This document shows positions 6,926 to 13,541 of a stretch of 14,758 bases of DNA, piece by piece. The notes beneath the pieces are model-generated. The model searched no databases. It saw nothing but the letters and a program-made list of their open reading frames with translations, and was not told where the DNA came from. This DNA comes from Treponema sp. UBA7590 (lineage in GTDB: Bacteria; Spirochaetota; Spirochaetia; Treponematales; Treponemataceae), in the NCBI GenBank assembly GCA_002478955.1, contig DLKK01000028.1, positions 1 through 14,758 of the forward strand, in the 5' to 3' direction. Within the stretch, counting starts at the first letter, position 1; each line of letters begins with the position of its first letter. The translations under genes were made by a program, and so were the position numbers.

Positions 6926-8839
6926 TTATTTTCCTACTTCCACAGAGAGAACTTCTTTTGCAGCGACACGCACGCCCTGAGCTTTTACGCCTTTTTCCGC
7001 AAAATCCGAAGCCTTGAAAGATTCCTTCAGAACCTTCATTTTTGGCTTTTTAACATAATTCAACGTGAATTTAAAATCTTTTTTAGTTTCAACAAAAAGA
7101 ACTTCCATTCCATCCGGCGCAAAAAAATAATCGCGGTTCATTATATATCCACCGATTTTGCATCTTTTTACATAGACAAACTGGGTTTTCGGATCTCGGT
7201 AAATAACTGTAAAAAGGATTTTTGAAAGATTTTCCTTGTCGGCAAAACCACAATAACGGAGTTCTGGTCCGACAAAAACTTTTGAAGGCGCTTCTGTGAC
7301 TGTGTAAATTCCGCTTTTCCGCACATAAATTATGCGGTCAAACGGAGTGATTTTCATAATTTCCTCACCACCAGGAACAGCCGTTCCCAAATATCCAGAA
7401 TCAGCATTGTATTTTAAAGGCGTGTCGCGGCGGACAACAGATTTCACATCAACAGTCTTGATATTTGTGACAGTTGTGCGGCGGTTTATGCTTTTTGAAT
7501 CAAGTTTTCCTTCTATTCCATCCAGATAGCTGATTGCGTAATCAACAAGATGCTTTAAAAGCCTGTTTATTTCTTTTATCCGCGCGTTGATTGCCTGGAC
7601 TTCCTTCCGATTTTTATTTATATCATACAAAGAAATGCGTCGGATTGGAATTTTCAAAAGATGGTCAACATCCTCGTCTGTAACATTGCGCAAAAGCTCT
7701 TCCTTGAAAGGAACAAAACCTTTTTTTACCGCTTTTATCACAGTCTCCTCAGTTTTCATCTGCTCAATCTCTTTGTAGATTCGTTCTTCAATAAAAATCC
7801 GTTCAAGCGTCCTAAGATGAAGTTTTTCCAGAAGCTGCTGTTTTTCGTATTCAAGTTCTTCCTTCAAAACGCGCACAAGCTGTTTCGCATGGAATTTTAT
7901 GACTTCAGTAACCGTCATCTGAACCGGCATATTGTCTTTTATTACAAGAAGATTACAGTAGACCGTTTTTTCGCAGTCAGTGAACGCGTAAAGTGAATCA
8001 ATAACATCTTTTGCGTAGACTCCGCGAGGAAGCTTTATCTCAATGCTTACAGTCTGCGCCGTAAAATCATTTATTGAGGCAATTTTTACTTTTCCATTTT
8101 TTGCGGCTTTCTCGATTGATTCAATAAGCGATTCTGTTGTAGAACCGTATGGAAGTTCTGTAATCACAATCTTTTTTTCATCGGAAGCATCGATTTTTGC
8201 GCGGGTTATGAGTTTTCCAAGCCCATCTTTGTATTCTGAGCAGTCAATAAGCCCGCCTGTCTGAAAATCCGGAAAAAGCTGGAATTCTTCGCCACGCAGA
8301 CATTTTTTTTCAGCCTCAATCACTTCATGGACATTGTGGCTCATAATCTGAGTGCTCATGCCGACCGCAATTCCTTCCGCGCCAGTAATAAGAACAACAG
8401 GAAGTTTCGCCTGAAACATAACAGGCTCTTTGTTCCGGCCATCGTAGCTGTCAACATATTCTGTAATTGCAGAATTTGTGACAAGAATTTCTTTTGTAAT
8501 CGGCCTAATTCTACATTCAATATAACGAGGCGCAGCCGCAGGATGTCCAGTGAAAATATTTCCGTAGTTTCCCTGCTTGTCGATAAAAAGTTCCTTGTTG
8601 GCAAGATTCACCAGAGCTGTATAAATAGAAGCATCTCCGTGCGGATGAAATTTCATGCAGTCACCAACAACTCCGGCAACCTTATGGAACCGTCCATCAT
8701 CTGTAACCAAGAGTGTATGCAAAATCCGCCTCTGAACCGGCTTTAAACCGTCCACAAGCTCAGGAATCGCCCTGTCCCGGATAACATAACTTGCATATTG
8801 AATAAAATTCTGATCAAAAAGATTTTTTACGTATGCCAT
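6926..8839 (-). CDS. parC: DNA topoisomerase IV subunit A-like protein (ParC-like, short)
   Basis: Type IIA topoisomerase breakage-reunion subunit, which with a ParE-like ATPase would decatenate and relax DNA. The N-terminal DNA-gate domain is clear: YASYVIRDRAIPELVDGLKP at residues 15-34, PVQRRIL, HPHGDASIY at 65-73 and AAPRYIECR with the DNA-linking Tyr106. A coiled-coil tower follows at about 330-430. The 637-residue length is well below the ParC or GyrA of Escherichia coli. The C-terminal beta-pinwheel is reduced, and I see no GyrA-box (QRRGGKG-like), so ParC-type rather than gyrase is favoured. Short ParC proteins of similar size are known in Borrelia. The ATG is preceded by GGTGGG. It lies 20 bases after the TrmB-type gene and abuts the yigZ-like gene. 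No parE or gyrB is in the window. Both quinolone-contact positions are non-canonical (Ala70, Thr74). Confidence 0.9.
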   Translation of the reverse strand: MAYVKNLFDQNFIQYASYVIRDRAIPELVDGLKPVQRRILHTLLVTDDGRFHKVAGVVGDCMKFHPHGDASIYTALVNLANKELFIDKQGNYGNIFTGHPAAAPRYIECRIRPITKEILVTNSAITEYVDSYDGRNKEPVMFQAKLPVVLITGAEGIAVGMSTQIMSHNVHEVIEAEKKCLRGEEFQLFPDFQTGGLIDCSEYKDGLGKLITRAKIDASDEKKIVITELPYGSTTESLIESIEKAAKNGKVKIASINDFTAQTVSIEIKLPRGVYAKDVIDSLYAFTDCEKTVYCNLLVIKDNMPVQMTVTEVIKFHAKQLVRVLKEELEYEKQQLLEKLHLRTLERIFIEERIYKEIEQMKTEETVIKAVKKGFVPFKEELLRNVTDEDVDHLLKIPIRRISLYDINKNRKEVQAINARIKEINRLLKHLVDYAISYLDGIEGKLDSKSINRRTTVTNIKTVDVKSVVRRDTPLKYNADSGYLGTAVPGGEEIMKITPFDRIIYVRKSGIYTVTEAPSKVFVGPELRYCGFADKENLSKILFTVIYRDPKTQFVYVKRCKIGGYIMNRDYFFAPDGMEVLFVETKKDFKFTLNYVKKPKMKVLKESFKASDFAEKGVKAQGVRVAAKEVLSVEVGK

Positions 8840-8859
8840 TTTCCCACCCAGCGAAAAAT

Positions 8860-9714
8860 TTAATCCCCGTTTTCCATTATTGAATTAACATAAATGTCCG
8901 GAGTTATTACTTCGCCGCCATTTTTTATGCGCAGCTTGTTCAGATAAATATCAAAATGAATATGTTCCGCCATAAGATTCACCAGAAGACGGTTGTCTGT
9001 GCGAACTCCAAGAAAATCTTTGTCCTCGGAAGTAAGCACAGAACGCAAATTCATATCATTTTTTACAATTTCTTTATACGGAATAAATTCGTTTCTGTCA
9101 TTACTGCAAAGAATACACGAATTGTTGTCAATAACCATGATAAAACGTTTCTCCGATGATTTCGAGAAACTCACATCGTTGCAATAAAATTCAACATCCA
9201 AATCGTAAAGGTCAAGGTTCAGCCAGCTAAAGATAATAATTCTGACGCCACGTTTTTTTGCCGCATCCAGCTTTTCAACAAGAGATTTTAAATCCATCGA
9301 GGAATTTATAAGAATTTCTTTTGAGGCAACATCAATCATAGACTTCATCTCATCAACAAGATTTTGCCTTCCCTGGATATTGCAAAAATAATTCGAGGCG
9401 CGCCTTTTCCGCGAAAGCTGCTCCAGCATATTTTTCGCCGTTTCAGCATTTTTTTTATATTTTGAAGTGATTTTATCAATCAGTTGAACAGGTTCAATCA
9501 CCGCATATTCGCTTGTCTGCCCCGGAATCGAAACAATTGCGCCTTTATCAAGAAGATTTTCAAGCGCAGCATAAACAGACGAACGGGAAGTTCCCAAAGA
9601 TTTTGCAATCTGGTAACCATTCATCTTTTCTTCCGAGACCATTGTGCAATAAACTTTTGCCTCAGTCTGTGAAAATCCCAACTGGACAAGACATTCTACT
9701 GTAGCGAAATCCAT
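8860..9714 (-). CDS. TrmB-type winged-helix transcriptional regulator
   Basis: A 284-residue protein with an N-terminal winged helix at about residues 1-72 (LGFSQTEAKVYCTMV, then YQIAKSLGTSRSSVYAALENL, then a wing ending EYAVIEP). This is the usual order of the TrmB family. A Lys/Glu-rich helix at about 75-105 resembles the coiled-coil dimerisation linker. The C-terminal part at about 110-260 resembles the phospholipase-D-like fold of TrmB effector domains (strands such as EILINSS and VRIIIFSW), but catalytic HKD motifs are not seen. TrmB members usually sense sugars; the ligand here is unknown. A good promoter lies 30 bases upstream. It is the first gene of a transcript that continues into parC-like and yigZ-like genes, which is an unusual pairing. 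GAAGG, 13 bases before the ATG, is a poor ribosome site. Confidence 0.85.
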   Translation of the reverse strand: MDFATVECLVQLGFSQTEAKVYCTMVSEEKMNGYQIAKSLGTSRSSVYAALENLLDKGAIVSIPGQTSEYAVIEPVQLIDKITSKYKKNAETAKNMLEQLSRKRRASNYFCNIQGRQNLVDEMKSMIDVASKEILINSSMDLKSLVEKLDAAKKRGVRIIIFSWLNLDLYDLDVEFYCNDVSFSKSSEKRFIMVIDNNSCILCSNDRNEFIPYKEIVKNDMNLRSVLTSEDKDFLGVRTDNRLLVNLMAEHIHFDIYLNKLRIKNGGEVITPDIYVNSIMENGD

Positions 9715-9750
9715 AAAATAAATTGAACCTTCAACTTTTTCCTTTACGAA

Positions 9751-9779
9751 ATTATAGAAGTTTTCGGCTTATTCCTCAA
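9751..9779 (-). promoter_or_regulatory. Strong putative promoter of the TrmB-parC-yigZ transcript
   Basis: On the minus strand TTGAGG (9779-9774) and a perfect TATAAT (9756-9751) are separated by exactly 17 bases. Transcription would start near 9744, 30 bases before the TrmB ATG. The -35 box lies inside the last codons of the upstream LRR gene, whose stop is at 9769, so the TrmB operon is transcribed separately from it. Confidence 0.6.
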
Positions 9780-11454
9780 GGTTATCTTGAATAATAAGTT
9801 TGAGCGGCTTCCAGTCAGGATTCTTTGCATTTTTCATTTCCTGCAGAATATCTTCTTTTGTAAGTGAAATTTTCACAAATCCGCAGAAAGCAACTGTCCT
9901 GTCTGAAATATCGTAAAGATTCGCGCCTTCGCAAGCCACAAGAACATCTTTATCCGAAATAAATTCCATAAATTGATTCCGGAATTTCTCGTTTTCCAGC
10001 CGCGTATTGTAAAAATAATAAATACTTGTGAATTTATGGATTTTAGCAAGCCTTTTGCAGCAGTTCTGGAGTTTTACAGAAAATTTTTCGCCAAGAGGAG
10101 TTGAAATCAGATTTTCCGCAAAAACAAAAAGAATCCGCTGGTCGCCTTCAATTCCTGTGTTCTGCTGAAGAACTTTCTGTGTCTCAAAAACAAGATTCTG
10201 CATAAATGCCTTGTCATCAAGTTCCGGATTTTCCACTGTTTTTCCAGAAACAACAGGAATTTCCTCATCAGGTTCCGTCTCATCCTCCGGTTCAGGCGCT
10301 TTTGCCGGCTCAATGATTCTGTTTGCGGCAATTTCATCATCCGACGCAACAGGAATATCTTCTATAGAAAAATCACCGACATTCTGGCTAAGAATATCTT
10401 TCAGCTTGTTTTCCATGTTTTCCCCGGAATCTTTTTTCTCATCAGCAGGAATTTCAAACTGAATCGCCGAATCATTCTTGTATTTTTCCTCTTCCGGCTC
10501 AGTTGACTTTAAAATGCTTGAATCAATTTCTTCCTCCGAAGCCTGAGGAATATCCATTATTGAAAAATCGCCGTCATCATACATCTTGTTTTGTCCAAGA
10601 ATTTCTGCAAGGCGCGCGTCCATCTCTGAATTTTTTTCTGAATCATTTTTTGGATTTTCAGGTTCAGAATTAAAAATATTTGTATCATCCATAGTTTCGT
10701 CTTCGTTTTCGTCAAAAGTGATAATTGAATTTTCCGTGTCAGGCTCCTTGAAGCCCGGCAGACTTTCCTCAGATTTATTTTTGAGCGTTAAAAGAGTGAT
10801 TTTTTCACCGTCAACAATCTTGTAAAGCACACTATTTTCCTCGTCTGTCTTGAACAAAGGATTTTCTTCGCTTATGCGGATATGCTTTAGCTTTGGACAG
10901 TTTGAAATCCAGTCTTTTTCAAGCAACTCAAGTTTTGCAGGAAGCACAATTGTCTCCAGGTTTCCGCAGTTTGAAATCGCGTTTGCGCAAATTTTTGTTA
11001 CGCTGTCTGGAATTATCAAAGATTTTATGGCGGAACAAGAATCAAAAACGTTTTCCGGCAAAGTTTTTATTCCATAGCGGAACGGAATTTCTTCAAGAGA
11101 AGCACATTCCGCAAACAGACCTTCTGAAAAATCTTGTATCTCAAGAGGCATCTCCACTTTTTTAAGTGACTTGCAGCCACAAAACAAAAAAGGTGGAAGA
11201 ATTTTCAGGTTTGCAGGAAGCCGCACTGACTCTAGTTCCGTGCTGTTGCAAAAAAGATTTGCTCCCAAGTAATTTACAGAATCAGGAAGACAAATTTCCT
11301 TAAGGTCACAGCATGAAAAAGCTTCTTCCTCAACAGAAACAACTCCATTTGGAACTGTTCCAGTAAATTCCTTTGAATCAGAGTCTATTCCAACAACAAC
11401 CTTAAAGTCGTCTGTATAAATCAAGCCATTTTTTTTGAACGTTAATTTTTCCAT
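9769..11454 (-). CDS. Cytoplasmic BspA-type leucine-rich repeat protein with acidic repeats and novel C-terminal domain
   Basis: A 561-residue protein with three parts. Residues about 34-200 form some six to seven BspA-type (LRR_5) leucine-rich repeats of about 23 residues, each with a pattern like LKEICLPDSVNYLGANLFCN. Residues about 225-410 are acidic and low-complexity and contain two copies of a roughly 30-residue motif: LAEILGQN...DFSIMDIPQASEEEI at 282-310 and LKDILSQN..DFSIEDIPVASDDEI at 351-375. Residues about 412-561 look like a compact alpha/beta domain (ILFVFAENLI, IYYFYNTRL, DVLVACEGANLYDI) that I cannot assign. There is no signal peptide or membrane segment, so it is predicted to be cytoplasmic, whereas many BspA-type proteins are surface proteins. 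It is 60 bases downstream of the flavin-reductase gene and probably has its own promoter. Confidence 0.85.
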   Translation of the reverse strand: MEKLTFKKNGLIYTDDFKVVVGIDSDSKEFTGTVPNGVVSVEEEAFSCCDLKEICLPDSVNYLGANLFCNSTELESVRLPANLKILPPFLFCGCKSLKKVEMPLEIQDFSEGLFAECASLEEIPFRYGIKTLPENVFDSCSAIKSLIIPDSVTKICANAISNCGNLETIVLPAKLELLEKDWISNCPKLKHIRISEENPLFKTDEENSVLYKIVDGEKITLLTLKNKSEESLPGFKEPDTENSIITFDENEDETMDDTNIFNSEPENPKNDSEKNSEMDARLAEILGQNKMYDDGDFSIMDIPQASEEEIDSSILKSTEPEEEKYKNDSAIQFEIPADEKKDSGENMENKLKDILSQNVGDFSIEDIPVASDDEIAANRIIEPAKAPEPEDETEPDEEIPVVSGKTVENPELDDKAFMQNLVFETQKVLQQNTGIEGDQRILFVFAENLISTPLGEKFSVKLQNCCKRLAKIHKFTSIYYFYNTRLENEKFRNQFMEFISDKDVLVACEGANLYDISDRTVAFCGFVKISLTKEDILQEMKNAKNPDWKPLKLIIQDNLEE

Positions 11455-11460
11455 AATATA

Positions 11461-11489
11461 ATTTTATTCCAGGAATCGCGTATTTGCAA
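11461..11489 (-). promoter_or_regulatory. Putative promoter of the LRR gene, possibly leaderless
   Basis: TTGCAA (11489-11484) and TAAAAT (11466-11461) on the minus strand are spaced by 17 bases. The -10 box ends only six bases before the ATG at 11454, so the transcript would begin at or next to the start codon. No Shine-Dalgarno sequence precedes that ATG, which fits a leaderless message. Confidence 0.4.
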
Positions 11490-11514
11490 AGACTTTTGCA
11501 GCAACAATTTCCAT

Positions 11515-12072
11515 TTATTTAAGCGTAAGTCCGATTTTAAAAGCGTCTGCAACAGCTTCGCCAAGACGGATATATTTATGGTTCACACTGTCGTATGTAA
11601 CCGGATCAAGTTTCTTTACGTCAATTTTTCCGTCTGTAAGAATCGACTCGTCGGCCGCAACATTCACAATTTCACCAAGAAGCCGGCAACCTTGAACATC
11701 AAAACTGATTGTCTTGCATTCAAGCACCATCGGAAGTTCCTTAACCACAGGCGCGTTGACTTTCTGACTCTTTTCAAAATGAAAGCCGGATTTTCTGATT
11801 TTTTCAGGTTCATTGTTGGCAGAAACAAGGCCAACGTAATCGCAGGCCGCAATAGTTTTCGCCGTAGCCATGCTGACGGTAAAATCACTTCCCGCCTGGA
11901 TATTTTTTACAGTTTTATGTTCCGGGCTAAGGCAGATATTTATTTTTGTGTCATCTGCAATTCCGCCCCAGGCAGCGTTCATCACATCAGGATTTCCGTT
12001 TTCATCATAAGTTGCAATCATAAAAACCGGCATAGGATAAAGCATCGGTTTTGCCCCAAAATCTTTTCGCAT
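11515..12072 (-). CDS. Flavin reductase-like FMN-binding protein
   Basis: A 185-residue protein of the flavin reductase-like (DIM6/NTAB) superfamily, small FMN-binding split-barrel proteins that reduce or hold flavin in the cytoplasm. The family signature is at the N-terminus: GAKPMLYPMPV, TYDENGNPDVMNAAWGG, then DDTKINICLSPEHKTVKNI and the FTVSMAT strand. A longer in-frame reading from 12126 adds 18 residues (MDSAQELKF...). I reject it because the ATG at 12072 has a near-ideal Shine-Dalgarno sequence (AAGGGG, six bases upstream), matches the usual start of the family, and leaves room for a -10 box just upstream. The substrate or partner is unknown. It is divergent from the double-glycine leader gene, with a repeat element between them. 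Confidence 0.9.
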   Translation of the reverse strand: MRKDFGAKPMLYPMPVFMIATYDENGNPDVMNAAWGGIADDTKINICLSPEHKTVKNIQAGSDFTVSMATAKTIAACDYVGLVSANNEPEKIRKSGFHFEKSQKVNAPVVKELPMVLECKTISFDVQGCRLLGEIVNVAADESILTDGKIDVKKLDPVTYDSVNHKYIRLGEAVADAFKIGLTLK

Positions 12073-12078
12073 ATAAAA

Positions 12079-12084
12079 CCCCTT
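12079..12084 (-). promoter_or_regulatory. Shine-Dalgarno sequence that sets the flavin-reductase start
   Basis: AAGGGG on the minus strand, six bases before the ATG at 12072. It decides in favour of the 185-residue protein over the longer frame from 12126. Confidence 0.8.
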
Positions 12085-12091
12085 GAATTTA

Positions 12092-12121
12092 ATTGTAGAA
12101 AATTTGAGTTCTTGCGCTGAA
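12092..12121 (-). promoter_or_regulatory. Putative promoter of the flavin-reductase gene
   Basis: TACAAT (12097-12092, 5 of 6 to the -10 consensus) with a poor -35, TTCAGC (12121-12116), at 18 bases. The start would be near 12085, giving a leader of about 13 bases that contains the Shine-Dalgarno sequence. The -35 lies six bases from the adjacent repeat element. Confidence 0.35.
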
Positions 12122-12126
12122 TCCAT

Positions 12127-12251
12127 AAATTGAATAGGCGGGAAGAAAAAGCAAACGGCAACCGAGTCATTCGGAGAGATAGCTTAGTCCGATACCTTGT
12201 TACGCTCCGCATGACGAATTGACGTGCTTTTTCTGGTAGCTTGTTCAATTT
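12127..12251. repeat. Symmetric inverted-repeat element, MITE- or REP-like
   Basis: An approximately 125-base element with matched arms. The left end reads AAATTGAA, nine bases, AGAAAAAGCA (12127-12153). The right end is its reverse complement with the same spacing: TGCTTTTTCT, nine bases, TTCAATTT (12225-12251). A second inner pair, GTCATTCGGAG (12166-12176) and CTCCGCATGAC (12205-12215), pairs at 10 of 11 positions. The RNA or single strand would fold into a long interrupted hairpin around a loop of about 28 bases. It encodes no protein. A partial copy of the right arm begins the window at 1-20, showing that the family is dispersed. No clear target-site duplication is visible. It could be a non-autonomous mobile element or a structured intergenic repeat. 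Confidence 0.75.
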
Positions 12252-12308
12252 TTTATTTAAAAAAGTAAATTTTTTTGTGATTCATTTCATTTTCTGCTTC
12301 TTTTTTAC

Positions 12309-12314
12309 TATAAA
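12309..12314 (+). promoter_or_regulatory. Possible -10 box of the double-glycine leader gene
   Basis: TATAAA at 12309-12314, with only a weak -35 (TTCATT at 12286-12291, 17-base spacing). The resulting leader of about 80 bases contains TAGGCG (12319-12324) and its complement CGCCTA (12374-12379), around an 8-base palindrome GCGTACGC (12346-12353). The stretch 12252-12401 otherwise holds only AT-rich sequence. Confidence 0.3.
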
Positions 12315-12391
12315 CATATAGGCGGTTGGTTGTGTTTTGTTTGTAGCGTACGCGTTTATTGTTTTTTTTTGTTCGCCTAATAAATCAATTT

Positions 12392-12396
12392 AGGAG
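12392..12396 (+). promoter_or_regulatory. Strong Shine-Dalgarno of the double-glycine leader gene
   Basis: AGGAG five bases before the ATG at 12402. It fixes this start over the in-frame ATG four codons later, so the full leader peptide is translated. Confidence 0.8.
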
Positions 12397-12401
12397 CAGA
12401 A

Positions 12402-13409
12402 ATGAAATTTCTAATGAAAACTTCAAGAGAATTGAGTTTTGCTGAATTACTTCAGTTGAATGGTGGTTATGGCGGAGGCTCTGGTGGTGGAGGGAGCAGA
12501 AGTTCTCCGGGAAAATCTGGTTCGGGAGCGTATGGCGGTTCCAGTTCTGGCGGAAAATATTCTAAGCCTGGCTCGCGGCCGAAAAGTGCGGCGCAAAAAC
12601 CTTCGCGTGCATATAGTGCGCTCAGTGGAAGTCTTGGGTATTTAAATCAAGAGCGGGTTATTGTTGTCGATGGCAGGGCGTATAGCTCTTTGACTGGATT
12701 TATAAGTGGCGGTTCAGATTCTGTTTCAAAGACAGATGAATTTGGGCAGACAGGCATTTCGGACGGGGCTGATGCGGCAGAGGCGTCAAAGCGGGCGAAA
12801 GAGGCAGCGGATAAGGCTCGGGGCGCAATCGATAAAAAAGACCCATATAGCAGCAAGAAACATTTCATTGATTTGGGTTACGATGATACGACTGATGCCT
12901 TGTACGCGCTTGCTGATAGCGGAGACTTGAATTCAAACTTTCTTAGGAATGATGAAAATTATCTTGCGCATCAAATTGCCAGAAAAATCAATTCTGACTT
13001 AAAAGACGGCAGTATTGATTATAAAATTGGTGAAATGCAGTGTGATGATTATGTTCAAAGTGTTCTAAGGGATGTTGGCGTTAATTATGCTAAGTATTTT
13101 GCAGGCGAGGCAAAGGATAAAACCTGCGCTCAGCATATTGCAAACCTTGATCCGAAAGGAAAATATGATTCCTCGGTGATTGAAAAAGGTTCTGTTTATG
13201 TCTGTTTCATGGGTGGTGGTAAAGTTGCCGAGCATTGCGCCTTGTTGGTTGCCTCTGAAAACGGCGGATTTTACATGGCTGATAATAGCAGCGGAAATTG
13301 GAGCGATAACGGAGGCCTTAGTGTTGATTATTCAACATCATTGGCTGGGGTTGAAGGTGCATTCCGCAAAAATTATTCAAAGATGTATTATCAGAAAGTG
13401 ACACGATAA
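12402..13409 (+). CDS. Double-glycine-leader secreted protein with C-terminal Cys-His hydrolase-like domain
   Basis: A 335-residue protein in three parts. Residues 1-22 are a bacteriocin-type leader: LSFAELLQLNGG at 11-22 matches LSxxELxxIxGG at every fixed position, with Leu for Ile. Such leaders are cut after GG and exported by ABC transporters with a C39 peptidase domain. Residues 23-62 are a Gly/Ser spacer and about 120-145 an Ala/Lys helix. Residues about 185-335 resemble a papain-like NlpC/P60 or CHAP hydrolase: MQCDDYVQSVLRDVGV with candidate nucleophile Cys214, AEHCALLVA with candidate base His278, and a polar third position at Asp294 or Asn295. Known targets of such folds are peptidoglycan peptides, lipids or amide bonds; the target here is unknown. 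At 313 residues the cargo is far larger than a bacteriocin. No transporter gene is in the window. The leader is well supported; the hydrolase call is moderate. Confidence 0.85.
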   Translation: MKFLMKTSRELSFAELLQLNGGYGGGSGGGGSRSSPGKSGSGAYGGSSSGGKYSKPGSRPKSAAQKPSRAYSALSGSLGYLNQERVIVVDGRAYSSLTGFISGGSDSVSKTDEFGQTGISDGADAAEASKRAKEAADKARGAIDKKDPYSSKKHFIDLGYDDTTDALYALADSGDLNSNFLRNDENYLAHQIARKINSDLKDGSIDYKIGEMQCDDYVQSVLRDVGVNYAKYFAGEAKDKTCAQHIANLDPKGKYDSSVIEKGSVYVCFMGGGKVAEHCALLVASENGGFYMADNSSGNWSDNGGLSVDYSTSLAGVEGAFRKNYSKMYYQKVTR

Positions 13410-13418
13410 AGAAATTTT

Positions 13419-13530
13419 AGCTGTCCGGTTTTGTTTTTGTGATTTTTTTTTGTATTAAAACAATTTTGCACATTTATAACTTAATATAAAAGAATATTGA
13501 GCATAAAACTTTGCTGGACAGCTTTTTTTT
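13419..13530 (+). terminator. Long-loop inverted repeat followed by a T tract, terminator or attenuator candidate
   Basis: AGCTGTCC (13419-13426) and its perfect complement GGACAGCT (13516-13523) are 89 bases apart. The second arm runs straight into eight Ts (13523-13530), just before the next gene's Shine-Dalgarno sequence. The loop is very AT-rich and includes TATAAA (13485-13490). It could end the first message or regulate read-through; the long loop makes a standard terminator uncertain. Confidence 0.35.
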
Positions 13531-13535
13531 AAGGA
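13531..13535 (+). promoter_or_regulatory. Shine-Dalgarno of the WG-repeat gene
   Basis: AAGGA six bases before the ATG at 13542, directly after the T tract of the inverted repeat. If that repeat forms, it lies immediately next to this ribosome site and could affect its use. Confidence 0.7.
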
Positions 13536-13541
13536 AAAAGT

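Noticed and set aside
8327..8746. A 139-codon open frame on the plus strand
   Set aside because: It is antisense to the DNA-gate domain of the parC-like gene, which contains the conserved catalytic region.
11578..12120. A 180-codon open frame on the plus strand
   Set aside because: It lies opposite the flavin-reductase-like gene, whose family signature is clear. The frame has a composition typical of antisense shadows and no ribosome site.
12073..12126. N-terminal extension of the flavin-reductase protein starting MDSAQELKF
   Set aside because: The ATG at 12072 has AAGGGG six bases upstream and matches the family start, and the extension contains the likely promoter.
12127..12251. CRISPR or tRNA-like structure in the intergenic element
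   Set aside because: There is no repeated unit with spacers and no cloverleaf. The symmetry is that of one long inverted repeat.
12402..12467. Sec or Tat signal peptide on the 335-residue protein
   Set aside because: The N-terminus lacks a continuous hydrophobic core and a signal-peptidase site. It is amphipathic and matches the double-glycine leader instead.
12468..12600. Gly/Ser-rich stretch as evidence of a PE_PGRS-like, silk-like or phase-variable repeat
   Set aside because: The codons vary and no exact tandem unit is present, so it is better read as a flexible spacer after the leader.
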